Source: Panopea generosa (taxonomy: Eukaryota > Mollusca > Bivalvia > Adapedonta > Hiatellidae). Taken from it: a stretch of 64,000 nt of DNA. The first letter of the stretch is position 1; the number at the start of each line of letters is the position of its first letter. This document shows positions 1 through 10,867 of the stretch, piece by piece. The notes below the pieces were generated by a model. The model saw only the letters and a program-made list of their open reading frames with translations. It was not told where the DNA came from and did no database searches. The DNA lies in contig CM055901.1 of the NCBI GenBank assembly GCA_029582155.1, positions 41,441,616-41,505,615 of the forward strand, given 5' to 3'. The translations under genes and the position numbers were made by a program.

Positions 1-2952
1 TAGTTAGCAAAATATCCAGTCAAGGTACATAGCAAAGTATCCAGTCAAGGTAGATAGCAAAGTATCCAGTCAAATAAGATAGTAAAGTAACCAGTCAAGG
101 TAGATAGCAAAATATCCAGTCAAGGTACATAGCAAAGTATCCAGTCAAGCTAGATAGCAAAGTAACCAGTCAGGGTACAAAGCAAAGTATCTAATCAAGG
201 TACATAACAAAGTATATAGTCAAAGTACATAGCACAGTATTCAATCAAGGTAGATAGCAAAGTATCCAGTCAAGGTAGACAGCAAAGTAACCAGTCAAGG
301 TAGATAGCAAAGTAACCAGTCAAGGTAAATAGCAAAATATCCAATCAAGGTACATAGCAAAGTATCCAATCAAGGTAGTTAGCAAAGTATCCAGTCAAAG
401 TAGACAGCAAAGTAATCAGTCAAGGTAGAAAGCAACATATCCAGTCAAGGTACATAACAAAGTATTCAGTCAAGGTAGATAACAAAGTAACCAGTCATGG
501 TTGATAGCAAAGTAACCAGTCAAGGAACAAAGCAAAGTATCCAAGGTACATAGCAAAGTATCCAGTCAAGTAGATAGCAAAGTATCCAGTCAAGGTAGAT
601 AGCAAAGTATCCAGTCAAGGTAGATAGCAAAGTATCCAGTCAAGGTAGATAGCAAAGTATCCTGTCAAGGTAGATAGCAAAGTATCTAGTCAAGGGACAT
701 GACAATACATCAATTCAAAGTACATGGCAAAGTATCTAGTCAAGAAACATGACAAAGTTGAACATAACAAAGTATCTAGTAAAGAGACATGACAAAGTAT
801 ATAGACAAGGGACATGATAAAGTATTTAGTCAAGGGACATGACAAAGTATCTAGTTAAGATACAAGACAAAGTATTTAGTAAGGGACATAACAAAGTATC
901 TAGCAAATGGACATGACAAAGTATCTAGTCAAGGGACATGACAAAGTATCCAGTCATTTGATATAACAATGCATCAAGTCAAGAGACATATTAAAATATT
1001 CAGCCCACTGAATTACAAATATACAGTTGATTGACATGACAATGCCAGGTCAACAGATATGGTAAAACATCCATTCATATTTTATGGAAAAGAATTCAGT
1101 CAACTAATAAGGCAATATATTCAGTCAAAGGACATGACAAAGTATCTAGTAAAGGGACACGACAATACATCAATCCAAAGTACATGACAAAGTATCTAGT
1201 CAAAGGACATGGCAAAGTAATTAGTCAAGGGACATGACAAAGTATCTGGTCAAGGGACATGACAAAGAATCTAGTCAAGGGACATGACAAAGTATTTAGT
1301 CAAGGGACATGACAAAGTATCTAGTCAAGGGACATGACAAAGAATCTAGTCAAGGGACATGGCAATACATGAAGCCAAAGTACATGACAAAGTATCTAGA
1401 AAAGGGACATGGCAATACATCAAGCCAAAAAACATGACAAAGTATCTAGTCAAGGGACACGACAAAGTATATAGACAAGGGACATGACAAAGTATCTAGT
1501 CAAGGGACATGACAAAGTATCTAGTCAAGGGACATGACAAAGTTGGACATGACAAAGTATCTAGTCAGGGGACATGACAAAGTCTCTAATCAAGGTACAT
1601 GACAAAGTATCTAGTCAAGGGACATGACAAAGAATCTAGTCAAGGGACATGGCAATACATGAAGCCAAAGTACATGACAAAGTATCTAGAAAAGGGACAT
1701 GGCAATACATCAAGCCAAAAAACATGACAAAGTATCTAGTCAAGGGACACGACAAAGTATATAGACAAGGGACATGACAAAGTATCTAGTCAAGGGACAT
1801 GACAAAGTATCTAGTCAAGGGACATGACAAAGTTGGACATGGCAAAGTATCTATTCAAGGGACAAAACAAAGTATCTAGCAAAGGGACATGACAAAGTAT
1901 CTAGCCAAGAGACATGACAAAGTATCTAGTCAAGGTACATGACAAAGTATCTAGTCAAGGGACATGACAAAGTATCCAGTCAAGAGACAAGACAAAGTAT
2001 CTAGACAATGGACATTACAAAGTATCTTGTCAAGAGACATGACAAAGTATATAGACAATGGACACTACAAAGTATTTAGTCAAGGGACATGACAAAGTAT
2101 CTAGGCAAGAGACTTGACAAAGTGTCAAGTCAAGGGACATAACAAAGTATCTAGCCAAGGGACATAACAAAGCATCTAGTCAAGGTACATGACAAAGTAT
2201 CTAGTCAAGGGACAGGACAAAATATCTAGTCAAAGGACATGACAAAATAACTAGTCAAGGGACACGACAAAGTATCTAGTCAAGGGACATAACAAAGTAT
2301 CTAGTCAAGGGACATGACAAAGTATCTAGTCAAGGGACATGACAAAGTATCTAGTCAAAGTGTCTAGTCAAGGGACATAACAAAGTATCTAGCCAAGGGA
2401 CATGACAAAATATCTAGTCAAGGGACATGACATAATAACTAATCAAGGGACATAACAAAGTATCTAGCCAAGGAACATGACAAAGTATTCAGTCAAGACA
2501 CATGACAAAGTATCTAGTCAAGGAACAGGATAAAATATCTAGTCAAAGGACATGACAAAATAACTAGTCAAGGAACATGACAAAGTATCTAGTCAAGGGA
2601 TGTGACAAAGTACCTAGTCAAGGGACATGACAAAGTATCTAGTCAAGGGACATGACAACCTATCTAGTCAAAGGACATGACAAAGTAGTACATGACAAAA
2701 TATCTAGGCAAGTAACATGACAAAGCAAGACATAACAAAGTATTGTGTCAAGGGACATGACAAAGTAGGACATGACAAAATATGTAGCCAAGGGACATGA
2801 AAAAGTATCTAGGCAAGGGACATGACAAAGCAAGACATGACAAAGTATCTAGTCAAAGGACATGACAAAGCAGGTCATGACAAAAGATGTAGTCAAGGGA
2901 CATGTCAAAGTATCTAGCCAAACGACATGACAAAGTATCTAGTCAGGGGAGC
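1..2952. repeat. Minisatellite 1, 25-bp unit, two subfamilies
   Basis: About 118 copies of a 25-bp unit running to the window edge. Up to about position 690 the consensus is agcaaagtatccagtcaagg plus tagat. From about 690 onward it is gacaaagtatctagtcaagg plus gacat. The two differ by a few substitutions and switch abruptly, so they look like two homogenised subfamilies of one array. Some units are deleted (around 540, 765 and 1545), and a block with the ggcaatacat variant recurs at about 1345 and 1645. No coding potential. Confidence 0.93.
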
Positions 2953-3010
2953 ATGTATCAAGTACATGGTACTGGCAAATTTTGATTTTTCAATAGTTCT
3001 AGTTCAGATA

Positions 3011-5360
3011 CTGCATTGTACTTGTCTCAGCAATATGTATATGAGATATTGAACTTGTCTCAGCAAATTGTATATGAGATATTGTACTTGTCTCAACAAT
3101 ATGTATATGGGATACTGTACTTTTCTCAGCAAAATGTATATGGAATATTGTACTTGTCTCAGCAATATGTATGTGAGATATTGTACTTGTCTCAGCAATA
3201 TGTATATGGGATACTGTACTTGTCTCAGCAATATGTATATGGGATATTGTACTTGACTCAGTAATATGTTTATGAAATATAGTACTTGTCTCAGGAATAT
3301 GTATATTGGATACTGTACTTGTCTCAGCAATATGTATATGGGATATTGTACTTGTCTCAGCAATAGGTATGTGAGATATTATACTTGTCTCAGCAAAATG
3401 TATGTGAGATATTGTACTTGTCTCAGCAATATGTATGTGAGATAGTGTACTTGTCTCAGCAATATGTATGTGAGATATTGTACTTGTCTCAGCAATATGT
3501 ATGTGAGATATTGTACTTGTCTGAGCAATATGTATATGAGATATTGTACTTGTCTCAGTTATATGTATGTGAGATAATGTACTTGTCTCAGCAATATGTA
3601 TGTGAGATATTGTACTTGTCTCAGCAATATGTATGTGAGATATTGTACTTGTCTCAGCAATATGTATATGAGATACTGTACTTGTCTCAGCAAAATGTAT
3701 GTGAGATATTGTTATTGTCTCAGCAATATGTATGTGAGATATTGTACTTGTCTCAGCCATATGTATATGAGATACTGTACTTGTCTCAGCAAAATGTATG
3801 TGAGATATTGTTATTGTTTCAGCAATATGTATGTGAGATATTGTACTTGTCTCAGCAATATGTATGTAAGATATTGTACTTGTCTCAGCAATATGTATAT
3901 GAGATATTGTACTTGTCTCAGCAATAGGTATGTGAGATATTATACTTGTCTCAGCAAAATGTATGTGAGATATTGTACTTGTCTCAGCAATATGTATGTG
4001 AGATATTGTACTTGTCTCAGCAATATGTATGTGAGATAGTGTACTTGTCTCAGCAATATGTATGTGAGATATTGTACTTGTCTCAGCAATATGTATGTGA
4101 GATATTGTACTTGTCTCAGCAATATGTATATGAGATATTGTACTTGTCTCAGTAATATGTATGTGAGATAATGTACTTGTCTCAGCAATATGTATGTGAG
4201 ATATTGTACTTGTCTCAGCAATATGTATATGAGATACTGTACTTGTCTCAGCAAAATGTATGTGAGATATTGTTATTGTCTCAGCAATATGTATGTGAGA
4301 TATTGTACTTGTCTCAGCCATATGTATATGAGATACTGTACTTGTCTCAGCAAAATGTATGTGAGATATTGTTATTGTTTCAGCAATATGTATGTGAGAT
4401 ATTGTACTTGTCTCAGCAATATATATGTAAGATATTGTACTTGTCTCAGCAATATGTATGTGAGATATTGTACTTGTCTCAGCAATATGTATGTGAGATA
4501 TTGTACTTGTCTCAGTAATTTGTATATGGGATACTGTACTTGTCTCAGCAAAATGTATGTGAGATATTGTTATTGTCTCAGCAATATGTATGTGAGATAT
4601 TGTACTTGTCTCAGTAATTTGTATATGGGATACTGTACATGTCTCAGCAAAATGTATGTGAGATATTGTACTTGTCTCAGTAATATGTATGTGATATATT
4701 GTACTTGTCTCAGTAATATGTATGTGAGATATTATACTTGTCTCAGTAATATGTATGTGAGATATTGTACTTGTCTCAGCAATATGTATGTGAGATATTG
4801 CACTTGTCTCAGCAATATGTATGTGAGATTTTGTACTTGTCTCAGTAATATGTATGTGAGATAGTGTACTTGTCTCAGCAATATGTATGTGAGATATTGT
4901 ACTTGTCTCAGCAATATGTATGTGAGATATTGTACTTGTCTCAGCAATATGTATGTGAGATTTTGTACTTGTCTCAGTAATATGTTTATGGGATACTGTA
5001 CTTGTCTCAGCAATATGTATGTGAGATATTGTACTTGTCTCAGCAATATGTATGTAAGATATTGTACTTGTCTCAGCAATTTGTATGTGAGATTTTGTAC
5101 TTGTCTCAGTAATATGTATATGGGATACTGTACTTGTCTCAGCAATATGTATGTGAGATATTATACTTGTCTCAGCAATATGTATGTGAGATATTGTACT
5201 TGTCTCAGTAATATGTATGTAATATATTGTACTTGTCTCAGCAATATGTATGTGAGATTTTGTACTTGTCTAAGCAATATGTATATGGGATACTGTACTT
5301 GTCTCAGCAATATGTATGTGAGATACTGTACCTGTCTCACCAATATGTATGTGAGATATT
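3011..5360. repeat. Minisatellite 2, 33-bp unit
   Basis: About 71 copies of a 33-bp unit built around cttgtctcagcaatatgta and tgtgagatattg. Variants at a few positions (tatatgagata, cagtaat, gttattgtct) are patchily shared between neighbours. A block near 3640-3940 recurs almost identically near 4195-4420, which shows multi-unit duplication. Because 33 is a multiple of three, frames stay open on both strands for up to 440 codons, all made of an 11-residue repeat. These are not taken as genes. Confidence 0.94.
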
Positions 5361-5561
5361 GAGATATTAAAACTATATTTAGTGAAGATCCACTGAAAAT
5401 ACATGTGTTACAGTGTATTCAACAAGACACATGCTCTTTCAATAATTGACAGGCCTATCACTAACTATTTAAAAGTTGGTATGAACCAGGTACAAAATAT
5501 CTGTTTAATTATACATAAGTATTAACTTTTTTATAACAAAGGTAATCCATAATATCAAGTC
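5361..5561. other. Unique spacer between arrays
   Basis: Unique AT-rich spacer of 201 bp between the 33-bp and 51/69-bp arrays. I see no exon, RNA gene or element in it. Confidence 0.6.
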
Positions 5562-6213
5562 TGACTTAAGGCAATTAAACTGTAATATTTAATGTCATCT
5601 TCTGATCCATCAAGCATTAAGGCAATTAAACTGTAATATTTAATGTCATCTTCTGATCCATCAAGCATTGCTACATTTGTTTGACTTAAGGCAATTAAAC
5701 TGTAACATTTAATGTCATCTTCTGATCCATCAAGCATTAAGGCAATTAAACTGTAATATTTAATGTCATCTTCAGATCCATTAAGCATTAAGGCAATTAA
5801 ACTGTAATATCTAATGTCATCTTCTGATCCATCAAGCATTGCTACATTTGTTTGACTTAAGGCAATTAAACTGTAACATTTAATGTCATCTTCTGATCCA
5901 TCAAGCATTAAGGCAATTAAACTGTAATATTTAATGTCATCTTCAGATCCATTAAGCATTAAGGCAATTAAACTGTAATATTTAATGTAATCTTGTGATC
6001 CATCAGGCATTAAGGCAATTAAACTGTAATATTTAATGTAATCTTGTGATCCATCAAGCATTGCTACATTTGTTTGACTTAAGGCAATTAAACTGTAATA
6101 TTTAATGTCATCTTCTGATCCATCAAGCATTGCTACATTTGTTTGACTTAAGGCAATTAAACTGTAATATTTAATGTCATCTTCTGATCCATCAAGCATT
6201 GCTACATTTGTTT
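5562..6213. repeat. Minisatellite 3, composite 51/69-bp unit
   Basis: About 11 copies of a 51-bp unit (from aaggcaattaaactgtaata to catcaagcatt). Some copies carry an extra 18-bp module, gctacatttgtttgactt, making 69 bp. Long and short units are interspersed rather than segregated. Both lengths are multiples of three, so the minus strand stays open for 214 codons. Most between-copy differences would change the amino acid, which argues against coding. It lies just 3' of the last recognised exon on the gene's strand. Confidence 0.92.
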
Positions 6214-6461
6214 ATTATTAACATGGCTTGTCTTTCTTCAAAGCAACAACTTAATAAACACATTATGTTACATCAGCTGTATATAGTTTGTTAAAATTCT
6301 AAATTCTCTTAGATTTTAGTTTAATCAATTAACAGTGTAGTTAAATGATTTATCATGTCACACAATATGTGACAGATGTACCATAAAGCAACATAAAGTA
6401 ACAGATGCACAAGAAAAAAAATAACATAAAATTAGTTTATGCACTTTTTAATTCGCAATAC
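6214..6461. other. Intronic spacer downstream of last exon
   Basis: AT-rich intron start on the minus strand after donor gtattg. No further exon recognised. Confidence 0.6.
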
Positions 6462-6611
6462 CTTGTTTGTGTGCATGTATCAGATGACATGTGACAGTCC
6501 ACTCATGTTGATTTAACTGACCATTTCTGTCTACGTCTGACAAATCCCATACTCTAGACAACTCCTCCATAGATAACTGAGATTCTAGAAGAAGTAATCT
6601 CCCCTGTATTG
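6462..6611 (-). CDS. EH-domain protein, internal exon (EH domain b)
   Basis: This 150-nt exon follows the acceptor ctttttcag (6613-6612) and ends at donor gtattg (from 6461). Its first two bases complete a phase-1 codon from the 7536 exon (G+CA, Ala). It reads IQGRLLLLESQLSMEELSRV, then WDLSDVDRNGQLNQHEW and a helix ending HLIHAHKQ, finishing in phase 1. The Trp of the peptide pocket is present. The EF loop DVDRNGQLNQHE has usable ligands at positions 1, 3, 5 and 12 plus the Gly, unlike domain a. It is the second of two tandem EH domains in an endocytic adaptor of Eps15/intersectin type. Downstream exons were not found; the sequence from 6461 to 1 is intron-like and mostly minisatellite. Confidence 0.88.
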
Positions 6612-7535
6612 CTGAAAAAGAATTAGCTTGCATGATAAGTGTTTAACAGTAATGTGATGATAAATGCTCGATTTGATAGCAACCTGTACTTTAGCAACTC
6701 TTTATAATTCAAAGATACACTAAGATGAATAATTCAAACAGATATTTGACTGGAATTCAATTAAATATTCAGGTATAAGTTTACTTGAGATTGGATTTTT
6801 ATTTTTGTTATTGACCTGAAACCATTATTAATACATATAGTTATTTTTAGTATTCAAGCCGGGCCCAATTAACTCAGTCAGTAGCATGTCTGACTATCAA
6901 TCCTGGGGTCATGAGTTCGAATCCCCTCCCGGGCGCAGTCTCTGTGATGATTGATATATGACATTGAGTCTCATTATCATTCATCTCTCTTTGCTGATTT
7001 AAGCGGGAAAGTTATTAGTTACTTGTGGAGATGGGGTGTGCTCGAGTACTGGTTAACCTTCCAGGATCTCAGGAAACAGTGGTAAGGTTAACTGACTGTC
7101 TGTTAGTCATTGATGGCATAAAAATGAACCTAGTATTCAATCAGTATCAATTAATACTCAATGTGTCATAACTAAATTTAGATATATCTGCACGTTAACT
7201 TAAAAGTTTGACAGATCAGACCAAAATACCCAAAATTTATGTTGGCCTGTATTTTATTTACAGTTACCCAGTATATTTAAAGTTGTGACTCGCAATAAAA
7301 AGTGTTGCAAGTTGTAATATTTAAACAAGTACTAATAATTTAAGGACCATAACTCAAAATGGGAAATCCAAACGTAACACTTGGCCGGCATGTTATATGG
7401 ATGTATACACATTTCAGATATAGAAAAACTATTGAACAGAAAACAGCTGGGTGCATCCACACAAAGTGTAATAAAGTATATATCTATCCTTCAGAAAATG
7501 CATTGGGCATTCATAAAAACTTATTATGTTGTTAC
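6612..7535 (-). other. 924-bp intron between the two EH exons
   Basis: Donor GATG|GTAACA at 7535 and acceptor CTTTTTCAG at 6612, phase 1. It contains a SINE copy (about 6858-7160); the rest is AT-rich with no other feature seen. Confidence 0.8.
6858..7160 (+). mobile_element. tRNA-derived SINE (family A), copy 1
   Basis: The head is tRNA-like, with an A-box-like ttaactcagtcag at about 6869 and a B box gagttcgaatcccc at about 6913. The body carries gatgattgatatatgaca, tggagatggggtgtgctc and ggcataaaaatga. The tail ends in degenerate attcaatcagtatcaa. It aligns over its full length with the copy at 42521. It sits in antisense orientation inside the 924-bp intron. Right boundary and target duplication are unclear. 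It is not a functional tRNA gene, because the acceptor arms do not pair convincingly and the sequence continues as a shared SINE body. Confidence 0.85.
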
Positions 7536-7759
7536 CATCGATCTCATCGTGAGATACTTTGTTGAACACATTTCGGTATGCTTCTCTTTGCCTGTCTGAC
7601 ACATCTTCTATATCTGGTGATGGGCAGACTTTGGGCACTAGGTACTTGGGAATTGATCTTGGAATGGGCAGTCCTTCCTTCACCTTTAGGATTAAATGCA
7701 TGGCCAGGACAAACTCCTCCACACTGAGAATGTTGTCATTAGTTACGTCTGCTAAGTTC
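7536..7759 (-). CDS. EH-domain protein, internal exon (end of EH domain a, linker, start of EH domain b)
   Basis: This 224-nt exon follows the acceptor tatatttcag (7761-7760) and ends at donor gtaaca (from 7535). Its first base completes the Trp codon, then 74 codons follow. The first part is the EF-hand and second helix pair of EH domain a (NLADVTNDNILSVEEF, then a helix ending HLI). Next come a short Pro-rich stretch (GLPIPRSIP) and an acidic linker. Residues REAYRNVFNKV open a second EH domain. The calcium loop of domain a has Thr where Asp is usual at position 3 and Asn where Gly is usual at position 6, so it may not bind calcium. The exon ends in phase 1. The two conserved Trp residues are about 97 residues apart, close to my recollection of the Eps15 second and third EH domains. 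No catalytic role is expected. Confidence 0.88.
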
Positions 7760-7809
7760 CTGAAATATAGGAGAAATAGCAATAATAGAAGGTCAACTAA
7801 ATATGTTAC

Positions 7810-8459
7810 AAGTTGTTTTCCATATAGTCGATATTGACTTGAGGCTATGTTGCATTTCCTTTGTTCTGTTAATATAACGGAGGTAAAAAATATCGAATTA
7901 AAATTATCATATTCAAGAGTTTTTTCAGCACTTCTAAAAAAATTTAAAGGCATATTTATGATTGCTGAAATACTGTCATTTTTACATGAATGTCTAGATA
8001 AACAATTCACAATATTTATACAACTTGCAGATATTAAAATGCTTTGTCATTTTAAAAATATGAATGGATCCCACCCCTTTAAATATGTACTTATATCTTG
8101 AGTAAGGAAAATTTTATTATTTTATGATATTTAAGGCTTTGACAAATCATTTCATTCATGTTAAACTGGTATACATGAATTTTGTTGACCAACAGTGGCA
8201 TTGTATAGTGAATTTAAACCAATGAAAGTAGGGTTAATCTGTAATACAAACATAAAGACAAGTCCTGGTTACATTGGTGGGTGTATTAAAGAGGGAATTA
8301 ACAACTAATCCATCAGGAATGTATTATAGTATCTTATGCCCGGGAGTAAACATAATTCCAGAATGTTAATATATTTAGTAATTCTTGTATGAGTGATTAA
8401 CCCAGTTTTAAGTTCATTCACTTCTCACAAATCAACCCAGGTTTAAATTTATAAGAGGC
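7810..8459. other. Intronic sequence without recognised features
   Basis: AT-rich intron near the acceptor of the 7536-7759 exon. No repeat, exon or RNA gene seen. Confidence 0.5.
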
Positions 8460-10000
8460 TCAATTCAGCATGGGGAATCCCTCCCAACCACCTTATACAA
8501 ATTCAATCCTACTTATTCAACTAAATCGTATTTGCTATGACTAGAGGATGCTTCAGATTTCATACTTAATAATAATTTTGCACAAATGGATGAAAACATT
8601 ATAAATCTTCTGTTTTCCCAAAGAGTTCCTATGTAAAACTTGAAGTCCCCTTACAAGGCCCCTATAAAAAGTACCCCATTGATTTGTACAAACTTCAAAC
8701 CCCTACTCATATGAATAATTTATATTAAATATGAACAACTTTGATTGACCATTTGTTGAGAAGATTTAAATGTTCATTTTGTGACCCCACCAGACCCCTT
8801 AAGGAAAGTCAGTCCTTCTTATTGAACCATATCTCATTTGTTATGAACAGAAATGCTTCAAACTCAAACTGAATAAAAAAAACAAGAGACCCAAGAGGGC
8901 CTGAGGATGCTCTACTGACTCATAGTGGTCATAGCACTTTTTGAAGTTCTACAATATTTACCCTCTTTGGAGGGGGTGGGGGGGGGGGGGGGGGGGGGTC
9001 ATCTTAACAACTTATGGATAACTACCCCCACCACACCCATACTGAACAAAAACTTAATTGCTATGAGAAGAAAATACTTTAAATTCCCATAACATTCATC
9101 TGTAAAAAAAATATAGTCCCCTGTACAGAACCCTTATACAACCCAGCCCTTTAATTTGTCAGAACTTCAATCACTTACTCCTAGCAATTTGTTATAAGCA
9201 GAAATGATTCAAATTTTAAAAGGAAAATCTGTTGGGTCGTTCATGAGAAGAAGAGTTTTTAAGTTTTAGACTATTTTTAGTGATGGCGTCCATCTTGAAT
9301 TTCAGATCGAAATAAAAATCTTCTGTATAATCTCCTATGCAATAGAAACATCCATGTGAAGTTTCAGTTTAATTGGCCTAGTGGTTTTAGAGAAAGTGCT
9401 GCTAACAAATGACAGACGACGGACAACGCGCCATCGCATAAACCCTTCTGGCCTTTGGCCAGTAGAGCTAAAAATCATAAACTGATGAAAAAGTTAGAAT
9501 TTTCTGTTTTTCCAAAGTGTTCCCTTGTAAAACTCAAAGTCCCCTTACAGGGCCCCTATAAATACTATCTCATTGATTTGTACAAACGTCAAATCCCTGC
9601 TCATAAGAATTTTGAAATCCAACATTAACCTTTTTGAGACTCCTTCTGACCCCTCCAGACAGTGGAACCTATTTATTTTTACAAATCAGTTCCATTTTAA
9701 TAAACAAAACTGTTTATTATATTGACATGTGTCCACTAAGTGAGTCCTCAAGGAGAGGTAATTTTTTACCCCTGGGATACCATTAAAATTTTGTACAAAT
9801 CTAATAGAACTATAGCTGGTGACCATTACTACATAAATATTTTCAAAATCTGTTAAAAGGTTCATGAGAAGATTTTTTAAGTTTTGCACTATTTTTCATA
9901 ACAGTAGCTATCTTGAATTTCAGATCGAGAAAAAACAAACTCTTTTGTATAGTCTCCTATGCAATTGAAACATACATGTGAAGTTTGAGTGTAACTGGCA
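8460..10000. repeat. Nested dispersed repeats (mollusc-type), with a poly-G tract
   Basis: Three related segments recur here. The wording ccccttacaaggcccctata at about 8650 recurs at about 9542 with one change, and the block catcttgaatttcagatcga at about 9291 recurs at about 9910. The segment from about 8880 begins caagagacccaagagggcc and ends near 9472 with ggccagtagagctaaaa, the form of a dispersed repeat I recognise from bivalve genomes (from memory, unverified). It appears inserted into, or tandem with, an older copy. A G homopolymer broken only by one T lies at about 8972-8998. No coding region is visible. Confidence 0.6.
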
Positions 10001-10867
10001 TAATTAATAAGCATTATAGAATAATAGGAAATAGCACACAAATAATATAGAAGTACTTTGCATTCTGTTTCATTTATTTTATTGAATGACTCTGTTGTAA
10101 TAACACTGAAGATGCTTAGTAAGCTTTTCTCACTTTTATGTGACTTATTTCATCAAAAATGTGCTTTAGAGCAAATAATTACTTTAAAATATCAAACAGG
10201 GCAAATCATAGTATGTCAGTTATAGATCAGTGAAGCAAACCAAGGCAATATAACTTTGTTACAGATGACAAATCCCTGTAACATGCCAATGGTTAGACAT
10301 GTTACCACAGACATGTTACCACGGTGATGATATAAAGACTTATGTAAACTGCATTCAACAGTTTCAAACAAGCGTTATTATATTACGTTTTACTTATCTT
10401 CATTCTTATATCATGATTTGTCAAATATGTCATTTCAAATATTTACCCAACCTTCCTTATCTACACACAGCAGGTACCAGAAGCTGTGCTTTAACTGTTA
10501 GTACTGTACTGCATTATGTTGTATTTTATCCTCTGCTGTTTTCAAAAATGTTTTAATCATATGCAAGGGTCTACTTTAACCCAAATGCATTATGCTGTCT
10601 GCCACTAGATGTCATAAGGTTACAGGTTACAACAACTTCTATCGGACATCAAACAAGGAAGCTACAAGTACAATTTTTAACTACACAGGTAACCTAGAAG
10701 AGTTGCTTGAAGAAATAAGTAAGGTAAAGCTCAGTAGATTACTGCTAAATTGCTCGTTAAGTTTAGACAATAACCAACTGAACAAAACACATAAGTTTGG
10801 AAGGATCGTTCCTGAAAATAGTAAGTGCTGATTAGTAAGAACAGGCTAACAACTAAGTTTGAAATAT
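10001..10867. other. Intronic sequence without recognised features
   Basis: AT-rich unique sequence. Two short open frames of about 80 codons on the plus strand show no family resemblance and no splice context. I see nothing else. Confidence 0.5.

Noticed and set aside
2999..4321. 440-codon minus-strand frame of an 11-residue repeat (HIAETSTISHI)
   Set aside because: It is explained by the 33-bp period of a non-coding minisatellite. Both strands are open in several frames, and there is no non-repetitive coding sequence or splice context.
5555..6199. 214-codon minus-strand repeat frame (LDGSEDDIKYYSLIAL) as a possible coding exon of the EH gene
   Set aside because: Unit lengths of 51 and 69 keep the frame, but most between-copy changes alter the residue (Tyr/Cys, Asp/Asn, Glu/Gln, Lys/Arg), so no purifying constraint is visible.
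6869..6930. tRNA gene suggested by A- and B-box sequences (also at 42530, 32440, 35650 and 53090)
   Set aside because: Heads continue into shared SINE bodies, occur in several diverged copies, and lack convincing acceptor-stem pairing.
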